DNA from: Microvirga rosea | GTDB lineage: Bacteria > Pseudomonadota > Alphaproteobacteria > Rhizobiales > Beijerinckiaceae | Reading direction: 5' to 3' | Assembly: GCF_020595095.1 (NCBI RefSeq) | Contig: NZ_JAJDOP010000019.1 | Coordinates: 1-46,547 of the forward strand | Length of the DNA stretch: 46,547 nt | Shown here: positions 33,775-41,167 of the stretch, one piece after another | Layout: each line of letters begins with the position of its first letter | Position numbering within the stretch: position 1 is the first letter of the stretch | The notes under the pieces: generated by a model | Seen by the model: only the letters and a program-made list of their open reading frames with translations | The model's database searches: none | Told to the model about the DNA's origin: nothing | Program-made: the position numbers and the translations under genes

Positions 33775-34278
33775 CTTAGGCAGGAAAAATCGAATGAATT
33801 TCTCTGCCTAAGGGCACCGCGAGCCCTTTCTTCGTCAGGGTTCCGGATCGCGAGTGCAAATGAAGACCGGCTTGCATTGCCGGTTACAAACCCTGCCGCT
33901 TAGGGTGCAAATAGCTCACAGGTCGAATTTTCGAGCCTTAGGTTGACGCTGTCGGTCGATCATGAGGCGCGTGCTTTAGGCCGGAAAAATCCTGCCGTTA
34001 ATTTCTCCGGCCTTGAGGCGAAGAAGTGACGCTTCTTAGGGTGACAATCTCAATCCAGATATTTTTCCGGCCTAATCCGAGAACGGTCCAAAAGGCGGCA
34101 TGAGAGGTGCCAACCACACGGAACGGATTTTTACGGCCTTACGGCTTTCGATACGTGGCGAAGAAACAAGGGTGAAAAAAACAAATCGAGCGCGTTTTCG
34201 CTAGCGCAAGCAAAAACGGAGCTCTTTCTGAGCGAAACGTTAGGCCGGAAAATTGACGCGCGATTCTCCGCACCTTAA
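33775..34278. repeat. Array of about six inverted-repeat modules, half-site TTAGGCCGGAAAAAT
   Basis: Half-sites on the plus strand start at 33776, 33900, 33976, 34036 and 34240. Each is followed 36-41 bases later by the end of an inverted partner: 33798-33811, 33927-33940, 34001-34015, 34061-34075 and 34263-34278. A further inverted half-site (34127-34141) has only a weak left partner. 33976-33990 and 34061-34075 are exact reverse complements. The best modules are CTTAGGCAG...CTGCCTAAG (33775-33812) and AGGCCGG...CCGGCCT (33978-34013). Additional stems sit between modules: ACCGGC/GCCGGT at 33866-33884, and AAGAAG/CTTCTT at 34021-34037. The array ends 51 bases before the 578-residue reading frame. 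Confidence 0.65.
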
Positions 34279-34329
34279 AATTTTTCGAGATCAAAAAATC
34301 CGCGTGCCGGCGGAAATTGGAATTCAATA

Positions 34330-36066
34330 ATGCCTCTTGCCGAAAACTACCGTTGGGGAACCGAGCGTCCGAACGCGCGCATCAAACGGCTGAGCGCGAC
34401 GTCGCTTCCGAATGCGGACAAGGACATCGAGAAAGCGCAGCTGGCGCTCCAGCGCGCGATGGCACAGCGCGATGCGATCGTTGTCGAGATCGCGGCGGTG
34501 GAATACACGATTCCGGACGGTCGTTATGACCGGGATCGCGGCAATGCGCTGGCGGCCCAGGGATACAATCCCTATCAAGGAGCAGGCTCTGCGATTGGTG
34601 ACCGGCGCAGTCGCGGCCGTCCGCGAAAGTATTCTGCCGAATGTCCGCCGCCGCCTCGTAAGAGCCGGGCCAAGACAGAGGCCGGGTTGGCGCGTGCCGC
34701 GAAGGGCTTGAACCGCAGGTCACCGCGGGCGCCTCGTGCGAGTGCGTTGAACGCAGCGCATGTTTCAACCGTCACGGCCTCCCCTTCCCGCACCCCGTTG
34801 CCGAAGTTTGCGCCGGATCTGGGACGGAAGCTCCTGGAGTCCACACTCGCCGGCTCGGCCACGATCGACGCGATCGGCCCGGCCGATGTATCGCTGCCGG
34901 ACATTCCGGCGGGCGAGGTCACTTATGAGCAGATTGTGGACGCCGACGCTCCTGGTGATTCGGTGGCGGAGGCCATCCGCCTCCCGGCCACAACGCCGAA
35001 GCCGGGGGATGAGTTGTTTGCAGCTCCGCCCGATCTTCCGGCTGAGATGGGCGACGGCGCCGTTGCGGCGTCAGGCGGCCTGGTCCTCGACGGCGGCGTC
35101 GAGCCGTTCGAGCCCGGGTTCCTTGACGAGATCGAGCTCGGAACTTTGACGATCTTTGTCGAGGATCATCACGAGCTGGTGTTCTACCGCCGAGGCGAGG
35201 ATGGGATTGCCTGTCACGATTATGATTTTTCGGATCCGATGGATCGCAGCAAGGCCAAGCCGTGGCTGCTTGAGATGTTCCCGATGTTCGGATTGCGGCT
35301 CTCGGAGCACCTGCAGCCGCCGCCGTATCAGTTCCGCCGGTTTGCCGATTTGACGGACGATGAGGCTCGGGCCTGGATCGATGCCAGCATCGAGCTCAAG
35401 CTGTCGTATCAGATGATGAGCTATTTCCGGCGCTCGCCCTTGTCGGCAAAGCGCCTGGTCGACGAATATAATTACGTGTTCGCGAAGGACATGTGGTTGG
35501 AGCAGTACCGCCGTCTGGCGTGGCCGTTCATTCAGCAGCGCCTGATCGACGTGGAACTCTTGGCCCACCGGGTCAAGCAAGGCGAGATGACGCTGGAACA
35601 GGCAAAAGTCCTGTTCACGTATCAGGAGATGGGCGCGCTGCGGGCCATGCCCGGCCCGGTCCAGGATCTGTATTATCAGATCGTGGACGCCATGGACTGG
35701 TTCGAGGGCTTCTCGCCCCGGGACCTGCTCCATTGGCGCGGTCTTCGCGAGCCGGGCTTCTTGTTCCGGCATAGGGACAAGGACGGGTTCGCCCGCTGGA
35801 TGTATCCGGCGCACCTTTATGATGCCGTCCGCGATCTCACCATCGTCGACCGCGGCTTTGTGGTATCGATCCCGATGCTCAGCGACGACATCGTCACGTC
35901 CGCATTTGATGTCATGTTGTGGGAGGCGATCCGACGGTCGGATGTCTGCGAGGAGGAAAAGGAGTTGGCCCGTCGCCACTTTGATCTCTCCGCGGAAAAC
36001 CCGATCTCGGCCGATGCGCCGCGGCTGCTGATCGCGCGGGAGCCGGATTTGGTCGAGCGGCCATGA
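34330..36066 (+). CDS. Large unknown protein downstream of the hairpin array
   Basis: 578 residues that I do not recognise. Residues 1-70 are charged and helical (ADKDIEKAQLALQRAMAQRDAIV). Residues 70-280 are a low-complexity, basic then Pro/Ala/Asp-rich linker that includes an AT-hook-like GRPRK (residues 95-100: RSRGRPRKYS). Residues about 285-578 form a compact, Trp/Tyr/Phe-rich domain (ELGTLTIFVEDHHELVFYRRGEDG, DDEARAWIDASIELKLSYQMMSYFRRSPL, MDWFEGFSPRDLLHWRGLREPGFLF). No signal peptide, membrane segment or known catalytic motif is visible. Third codon positions are strongly G/C, supporting a real gene. The AT-hook-like motif and the array upstream suggest DNA binding, by inference. Confidence 0.65.
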   Translation: MPLAENYRWGTERPNARIKRLSATSLPNADKDIEKAQLALQRAMAQRDAIVVEIAAVEYTIPDGRYDRDRGNALAAQGYNPYQGAGSAIGDRRSRGRPRKYSAECPPPPRKSRAKTEAGLARAAKGLNRRSPRAPRASALNAAHVSTVTASPSRTPLPKFAPDLGRKLLESTLAGSATIDAIGPADVSLPDIPAGEVTYEQIVDADAPGDSVAEAIRLPATTPKPGDELFAAPPDLPAEMGDGAVAASGGLVLDGGVEPFEPGFLDEIELGTLTIFVEDHHELVFYRRGEDGIACHDYDFSDPMDRSKAKPWLLEMFPMFGLRLSEHLQPPPYQFRRFADLTDDEARAWIDASIELKLSYQMMSYFRRSPLSAKRLVDEYNYVFAKDMWLEQYRRLAWPFIQQRLIDVELLAHRVKQGEMTLEQAKVLFTYQEMGALRAMPGPVQDLYYQIVDAMDWFEGFSPRDLLHWRGLREPGFLFRHRDKDGFARWMYPAHLYDAVRDLTIVDRGFVVSIPMLSDDIVTSAFDVMLWEAIRRSDVCEEEKELARRHFDLSAENPISADAPRLLIAREPDLVERP

Positions 36067-36098
36067 AAAAAGGGCGGGAGGCGAAAGCCCCCTGCCCT
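36063..36098 (-). terminator. Intrinsic terminator of the minus-strand gene at 36127
   Basis: On the minus strand AGGGCAGGGGGC and GCCTCCCGCCCT form a GC-rich stem with loop TTTC, followed by a run of six T (36065-36070). It lies about 30 bases after the stop codon of the minus-strand gene and also overlaps the end of the 578-residue gene. Confidence 0.65.
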
Positions 36099-36126
36099 GT
36101 CGGTGTACGATGGTGTGTTGCTGGGA

Positions 36127-36504
36127 TCAGGCGGCCGAGATTTCGGCGCCGGGCCCGCCCTTCTGAAGAGCGAAGTTGGCAACCGCCAGAAGCAAGCGGG
36201 CATCCCGGTCGCCCGCGATCGTCAGCCGTTGCTCGGCCTTTTGCTTGAGATCGGCGGCCGGCACGCTGATGCAGAACCAGTCGGGCTCGCTCGACTTGTA
36301 GCCAAGCGCCTCGAAGGCCCGGATGGCATGGCCCGCGGTCCAGCTGAGGCTGTATTCACCCTCGAACTCGTTGCAGACCGCAAGATGCGGGCCACGGTTC
36401 ATCCAGTCGTCATCGCCGGAATCGATCAGCAGGGTGAAACCGGCCGCAACCGTCTCCTCGACGATCCTGGTGACTTTGGCTGCGAGCTCGGGCGCCAGCG
36501 TAGC
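36127..36504 (-). pseudogene. Small conserved-looking protein, apparently 5'-truncated
   Basis: The frame is open for 126 codons after a TGA at 36505-36507. It reads LAPELAAKVTRIVEETVAAGFTLLIDSGDDDWMNRGPHLAVCNEFEGEYSLSW and on to DRDARLLLAVANFALQKG. The part before the first ATG (36402) looks like genuine protein continuous with what follows, yet has no start codon. Either the 5' end was lost or the gene begins at MNRGPHL (91 residues). An intrinsic terminator follows. The family is unknown and the role not predictable. Confidence 0.45.
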
Positions 36505-36609
36505 TCAGTCCTCAGAACCGCAGCGGCAATCGGTACGTCCAAGGCTTGTTTCGCGGCAGCACTTACCGTGTGAAGAGATCTCATTCAGGGCAGCATGGTC
36601 AGATCGGAA

Positions 36610-37101
36610 TCATGATGTCGAACCGTGCTCGGGCTTCTTCCATGGGACAAACGAGACGTAGCTGAATGTGAAGAACAGCAGAGATAGTGATTTCTGTGAC
36701 GCCAGAAGCATTTCCTGCGGTTCTCCTGTCTTGACGTCGTAGACGAGTGAGCAGCTCTGCCCCGTCTGATCCGGCTGGGTTTCTCCCCACATCAGTTCGA
36801 CGCCAATGGACCCAGGCGTGTGGGTCACGATATATCCGCCGATCTTGTGCGAGGTCGGAACATTTAGGCTAAGTGTCTTCTCCTTTGTCTCTCCCTTCAT
36901 CTCAACATCGCCGATACCGGCTGCGTGCCCTTTGAAGCCCGATCCGCGGCTCTTAACGCTGCCTTTAAAGGAAAGGCGGGTGCTCGGGGCGACTGGGATC
37001 AGCTCGATTAAGCGGCGAGCGTCATTCGAGGAGAATGTCGCGCCATCCATAACCAGGCGGTCAATGATCGCATTCGCTTCGAGACGGATATGGATATCCA
37101 T
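36610..37101 (-). CDS. Unknown 163-residue protein
   Basis: A soluble protein with no recognised family. The N-terminus MDIHIRLEANAIIDRLVMDGATFSSNDARRLIELI is alpha/beta. The centre (TRLSFKGSVKSRGSGFKGHAAGIGDVEMKGETKEKTLSLN) is beta-rich and basic. A hydrophobic stretch near the C-terminus (SLSLLFFTFSYVSFVPW) could be a buried strand or a single membrane segment. AGGAAACC upstream of the ATG can serve as a ribosome-binding site. No functional partner is adjacent. Confidence 0.5.
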   Translation of the reverse strand: MDIHIRLEANAIIDRLVMDGATFSSNDARRLIELIPVAPSTRLSFKGSVKSRGSGFKGHAAGIGDVEMKGETKEKTLSLNVPTSHKIGGYIVTHTPGSIGVELMWGETQPDQTGQSCSLVYDVKTGEPQEMLLASQKSLSLLFFTFSYVSFVPWKKPEHGSTS

Positions 37102-37197
37102 TGTTGGTTTCCTTATGGGATTTTCTATATGCAGTCTGCACTGATCTCTCCACTCAAAGGAGTCTTCCTGAACGTTGGGCGAAAGCCCACTCTCGGT

Positions 37198-37812
37198 TTA
37201 TGAACTCGCCATCGCCGACAAGAAATCATCAGGCAGTTCTCCAATCTCCTCAAGGTGTGACGCGGCGTATCTCTCGAAGGTCGAAATCGGCATTGCCGGC
37301 ATGCCGATGGCTCGTGGCCCTTCAATATCAGCTGCTGGTGTATCTCCGACAAAGAGCACCTCGGCTGGATGCCGTTCGAGACGCTCGCAGACGAGTCGAA
37401 ATATGCTCGGATCAGGCTTGGCCAGCCCCACTTCGTAGGAGAGGACCACCGCATCAGGGGTGTCCGGGAGCGTGGCTAACAGGGGTGGACCGTACGGCAA
37501 CGCCAGATTCGAGCAGACGCCTATGCGGGTCCCCTTCTGACGCAGGCTTTGCCAGATCGCTTCGATCCCTTGCCGCAGGCGGATTGAATCGCATTCAGCC
37601 CGAAGATCCTGTTCGATCCTGGCCAGGTCATCACTGGCCAGCTTGTGGTTGAGCCGCGCTGCGACCTCTTGCAGACCGAGTGGCTTTATGAGGATCTCTT
37701 CAGCCGGAATGCAAGCCCCCCTGCCCTGCAGCAAGGCTCGGAAGGGGCGCCGCTTATCGACAATCTCAACCAGTGTCCCGAAGGCATCAAAGCAGATCGC
37801 GCGAATTCTCAT
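37198..37812 (-). CDS. HAD-superfamily hydrolase, haloacid-dehalogenase-like
   Basis: 204 residues. Motif I is CFDAFGTLVE with the nucleophile Asp-8, and position +2 is Phe where phosphatases carry Asp. This is the pattern of L-2-haloacid dehalogenases and relatives. Motif II is VCSNLALPYG, motif III includes the Lys of EVGLAKPDPSIF, and motif IV is FVGDTPAADIEG. The cap domain lies between motifs I and II. It could be a dehalogenase or a phosphatase acting on small substrates. The start at 37812 begins directly with motif I, as in the family. Confidence 0.85.
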   Translation of the reverse strand: MRIRAICFDAFGTLVEIVDKRRPFRALLQGRGACIPAEEILIKPLGLQEVAARLNHKLASDDLARIEQDLRAECDSIRLRQGIEAIWQSLRQKGTRIGVCSNLALPYGPPLLATLPDTPDAVVLSYEVGLAKPDPSIFRLVCERLERHPAEVLFVGDTPAADIEGPRAIGMPAMPISTFERYAASHLEEIGELPDDFLSAMASS

Positions 37813-38042
37813 TCTTTCGGCTCCTGAGTTCACATTGGCTTGCGACTGACCCGCTCGCCGCGCAGGCATCGAAATAGTCAAGCATGGGCTGCACGGCCGT
37901 CACTATCAAGGATCGCTCCAGCCTGCTCCGTTGACGCGAGGTTCGGCAGAGTTCTTCCATCGGGCTTGAGCAAACTCCTACCGCAGGTGGTGGCCGGTCT
38001 ATCAACCGGCAACCGGACAAAGTCTCTCTGCCTGGGAAGTGC

Positions 38043-38478
38043 TCAGTCCCGGCGCTTACGTGGCCGTCCACGACCGCGGCGCTGCGAGGCTGGCTGCCGC
38101 GCGACAAAGTCGCGCCGCTCTCTCTCATCAGGTGCCACCATGGGATAGTCATCCGGAAGGCCCCATTTCTGACGATACATGTCAGGAGTGAGGCCCAGAT
38201 CGCGCAGGTGACCGTAGAGTTGCTTATAGGGACGGCCGTTCTCATTTGAGATGATGACATTGCGCCAGACCCCCCGGATGGCGGTTCGTCTTCCGCATTA
38301 GCTCTTCCGCTGAAGAGCCAAGGCTGGAACTCTGCTGCCCAGTAATGTCATTGACGATGTCCTGCAGGCGCTTGTCCCAAAGTGGATCAATGGGATAACC
38401 GTCACGTGGCATGGTGAGTGCGAAAATGACAGCCCAGCGAACAATCTCTTCGAAGCTATAGGTGATATAGTTTGGCAA
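38043..38478 (-). pseudogene. MucR/Ros-family regulator, frameshifted at a G-run
   Basis: The first frame starts at a TTG (38478, AGAGG just upstream) and reads MPNYITYSFEEIVRWAVIFAL..., ending ...LMRKTNRHPG. The second frame reads VWRNVIISNENGRPYKQLYGHLRDLGLTPDMYRQKWGLPDDYPMVAP and ends in the basic RRGRGRPRKRRD, the standard MucR/Ros C-terminal half. The frames meet at six consecutive C (plus strand, near 38270-38276), and one base fewer would join them. The Cys normally found in CLEDGK of Ros-type zinc fingers is Ser here (ISNENG). It is either a pseudogene, a slippage site or a sequencing error. Confidence 0.65.
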
Positions 38479-39181
38479 AGTATCCTCTTTGACAATGCAA
38501 AACCTCCATTCGGAGGCTATTGAAATGAAATCCGAGCGGTCTTCTCAGCTGCTCGGCCAATGAATGAGCGTCGCCAGAAGGCGCGCTAAAGTAGGCCCGA
38601 TCGATCTGAAGGGCGGGTCTCCTTTTCGAATTTGAGATTGGTCTGTTCAGTTGGCTCAGCGTTACGGGTGCTGGCACAACCAGGAGCCTTGTGAGCGGCA
38701 CCTGGTTGATTCCCCTTGATTACGTTCTCTGGCAGAGTAGATGCGATCAGGCCTCGTTAGGCGCCCTCGTCGCTCTTGCTTGAGGTGATGTCCCGTAAGC
38801 CTGCATATACCTCATCGGCAGATGATTTGTGCTTTCATCATCGCGCTGGGTCAGCGCGTTACATTTTCTGGGATTTTCAACCCGTCTTCTTTCACCCCTT
38901 CTTCACTCTTCAGATTCGAGCCCGCCGAACTCGTTACGGCACCGATAGTCGATGGACCGTGAGCTCTGTTACGCGGATCCCGGGACGGCCTCTTCCTGCC
39001 TATCCTCAGTCCTCCAGCCTACGAGCCATATTCCAGGAAGGTCACCTTTCAAAAGGGAGACCAGCAGGGCGAGAATTTTTGTGGGGAGACGTCACAACCA
39101 TGGAAGCTCACTCGTCATAGGAGCAGATGGCTGCGGTTGCGCCGCAGAACATCGCAACATTAGGACAATTCAGAGGTTCCG
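38479..39181. other. Region without a recognised gene upstream of the ABM gene
   Basis: About 700 bases. A minus-strand frame of 81 codons (38456-38701) overlaps the start of the MucR-like gene and includes QIDRAYFSAPSGDAHSLAEQL, but I do not recognise it. A small hairpin CCTCC-ATTC-GGAGG lies near 38503-38516. Nothing else stands out. Confidence 0.4.
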
Positions 39182-39496
39182 ATGAACAAAGCCGCTCTTC
39201 TCATTACGCACAGAACCCTTCCCGGAAAACGTGACGCGGTTCGTCAGGTCTGGGAGAGGCACCTTATGCCCAACATTGCCAGTAACCCCGCGCACGAGGC
39301 CTACTTCTATTGCTACGACGACAAGGATCCCGATGTGATCTGCGCCTTCCAGCAGTATAAGGACCGCGTGTCGCCGCAGGACTTCGTCAAGGCGCCGTGG
39401 TATGCCGCCTACATCGAGGACGTCACGCCCCTCATTTCTGGAGAACCGGAAGTCCGCGCCATCACCCCGGTTTGGGTGAAGACTGGGTCGAACTGA
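39182..39496 (+). CDS. Antibiotic biosynthesis monooxygenase (ABM)-fold protein
   Basis: 104 residues with the dimeric ferredoxin-like ABM pattern: a first strand AALLITHRTLPGKRDAVRQVWERHL, then HEAYFYCYDDKDPDVICAFQQYKDR, and a final strand RAITPVWVKTG. Family members are cofactor-free quinol monooxygenases or related small-molecule enzymes. AGGTTCCG precedes the ATG. It ends 17 bases before an ECF41-type sigma factor gene, and the two are probably one operon. Confidence 0.75.
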   Translation: MNKAALLITHRTLPGKRDAVRQVWERHLMPNIASNPAHEAYFYCYDDKDPDVICAFQQYKDRVSPQDFVKAPWYAAYIEDVTPLISGEPEVRAITPVWVKTGSN

Positions 39497-39513
39497 CGTG
39501 GGGAGGTAATCTG

Positions 39514-40401
39514 ATGCTGGATCGCAATGACGCTATCGCGTTCAAGCAATCGAGGTCCAGGCTCCTGGGACTGGCCTACCGCATTCTCGGCTCCTGGGCC
39601 GATGCCGAGGATGCCGTTCAGGACACCTTCCTGAAATGGCAGGGGACCGACCGAGGCGTGATCGAAAGCCCGGCATCCTGGCTGACTACTATCTGTACCC
39701 GACGCTGCATCGACATGTTGAGGGCGCCCCACAAGAGCAGGGTCGATTATGTCGGTCCTTGGTTGCCGGAGCCGATCCAAACCGTGACCAGCGCGCTTCC
39801 GGAGGACGGACTGTCGCTGGCCTCCACTCTCTCGACCGCTTTCCTGCTGATGCTGGAGCGGCTCACCCCCAAGGAACGGGCCGCCTACCTGCTCCACGAC
39901 ATCTTCGAGGTGCCTTATCCTGAGATCGCACAGACGCTCGGCCTCCAGGAAAGTACCTGTCGCAAGCTCGTCTCCCGGGCCCGCGAGAACATTGCCCAAT
40001 CCAAGGTCAGGCATATCACCCCGGCCGCACGGCAGGAGGAGCTTCTCGCCGCCTTTGAGGCGGCAGTCGCCAGCGGCGGCACCGGCCCTCTCGCGGCCCT
40101 GTTGTCGGACGAGATTGAGCTTAGTGCCGACAGCGGCGGGAAGGTGCCCACCATCCAGAAGGTTCTGCATGGCAAAGCCACGGTACTCGCGTTCCTCGCC
40201 GAGGCTCGTCAGTGGTGGAGCACCTATGACTGGGTAGCTGCGGAGATCAACGGAGGCCGGAGCATCATTCTACAGAAGGACGGTATACCAACGGCTTCAA
40301 TCTCCTTTGCCTATGACGAGAACGGCACCGTCACCAACATCTTTATCATGCGCAATCCCGATAAGCTCGCTCGATTGCACGAGGCGCGTTCGATCGAATA
40401 A
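39514..40401 (+). CDS. ECF41-type (SigJ-like) sigma factor with SnoaL-like C-terminus
   Basis: 295 residues. Region 2 reads LLGLAYRILGSWADAEDAVQDTFLKW and SPASWLTTICTRRCIDMLR. Region 4 reads LTPKERAAYLLHDIFEVPYPEIAQTLGLQESTCRKLVSRAREN. A C-terminal domain of about 110 residues (NTF2/SnoaL-like) follows. The linker motif DGGGK of ECF41 factors appears here as DSGGKV. In this group the fused domain replaces an anti-sigma factor and controls activity. GGAGG sits 8 bases before the ATG at 39514. ECF41 genes usually neighbour a small oxidoreductase or decarboxylase gene, and the ABM gene fills that place. Confidence 0.85.
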   Translation: MLDRNDAIAFKQSRSRLLGLAYRILGSWADAEDAVQDTFLKWQGTDRGVIESPASWLTTICTRRCIDMLRAPHKSRVDYVGPWLPEPIQTVTSALPEDGLSLASTLSTAFLLMLERLTPKERAAYLLHDIFEVPYPEIAQTLGLQESTCRKLVSRARENIAQSKVRHITPAARQEELLAAFEAAVASGGTGPLAALLSDEIELSADSGGKVPTIQKVLHGKATVLAFLAEARQWWSTYDWVAAEINGGRSIILQKDGIPTASISFAYDENGTVTNIFIMRNPDKLARLHEARSIE

Positions 40402-40585
40402 GGGAAGCCGATGGCGGCAGGTGCTGCCAAGCCGAAAACCTATCCCAACCCACAACTTGCCGGCCTTGGGGCTGCATCGCTATTGAGTAACAGTTGATCT
40501 TCAGCCCCCTCGATGTGCCCTTTGTCACAGCAGGACTTAGCGTTGGCTGCTACGCTCAATTACTGGGGGTTGAGGATAATGTATC

Positions 40586-41113
40586 ATGATACCGGACAAT
40601 CTCATCACTCCAGATCTTGCTGACCTCATCCAACGCAGTGCCCAAGCGAACGCGGCTCTCATGCGTGGAGACATCGAGCGGTACACTGAACTCGTCACCC
40701 TCACCGACGATTTCACGCTGATGTCACCATTTGGCGGCCCACCTACATTTGCATCGGAGTGCACGCCCGAGCGAATGGAGGCTATGGGACGTTTTTTCAG
40801 GAACGGTACTTTTGAGCAGGACCTCGTTCAGTCGTACCAATCGACTGATATGGTGGTTCTCGTGCTCATAGAACGGACGCACGTTGAGGTCGGCGGTCTT
40901 CCAGCTCAAGACTGGGCGTTGCGCGTGACACTGGTGTATCGCCGAGACGGTACAAAGTGGAACCTGGCCCACCGACATGCTGATCCGCTGGTCAACGGCG
41001 TCGACCTGGAGCAAGCAGCAATTCTTGCACGCGGCGATGCGGCCTTGCTTGCAAATCCCGGTCAACGATCCTCGGTGCGAAAGCCTCCGGCGACAGAGCG
41101 TAATAGGACTTAA
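40586..41113 (+). CDS. SnoaL/NTF2-like protein
   Basis: 175 residues with an NTF2-like cone fold: helix LADLIQRSAQANAALMRGDIERYTELVTLTDDFTLMSPFGGPP, then VLVLIERTHVEVGG, and the closing strands WALRVTLVYRRDGTKWNLAHRHADPL. Members include polyketide cyclases, ketosteroid isomerase-like enzymes and ligand-binding proteins. It follows the sigma factor gene by 184 bases and may belong to its regulon. The C-terminal tail (after 150) is disordered. Confidence 0.7.
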   Translation: MIPDNLITPDLADLIQRSAQANAALMRGDIERYTELVTLTDDFTLMSPFGGPPTFASECTPERMEAMGRFFRNGTFEQDLVQSYQSTDMVVLVLIERTHVEVGGLPAQDWALRVTLVYRRDGTKWNLAHRHADPLVNGVDLEQAAILARGDAALLANPGQRSSVRKPPATERNRT

Positions 41114-41167
41114 CCTCGATCAAGGAGACCTCGTGGCAGGCAGAGTGCGAGGGATCCGGCAGTTGAA

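Noticed and set aside
33775..34278. CRISPR array
   Set aside because: Units are inverted pairs with irregular spacing and drifting sequence; no direct repeats with unique spacers and no cas genes.
35071..35979. 302-codon minus-strand frame
   Set aside because: Antisense to the 578-residue gene; third-position bias supports the plus strand.
39409..40170. 253-codon minus-strand frame
   Set aside because: Antisense to the ECF41 sigma factor gene, whose motifs are unmistakable.
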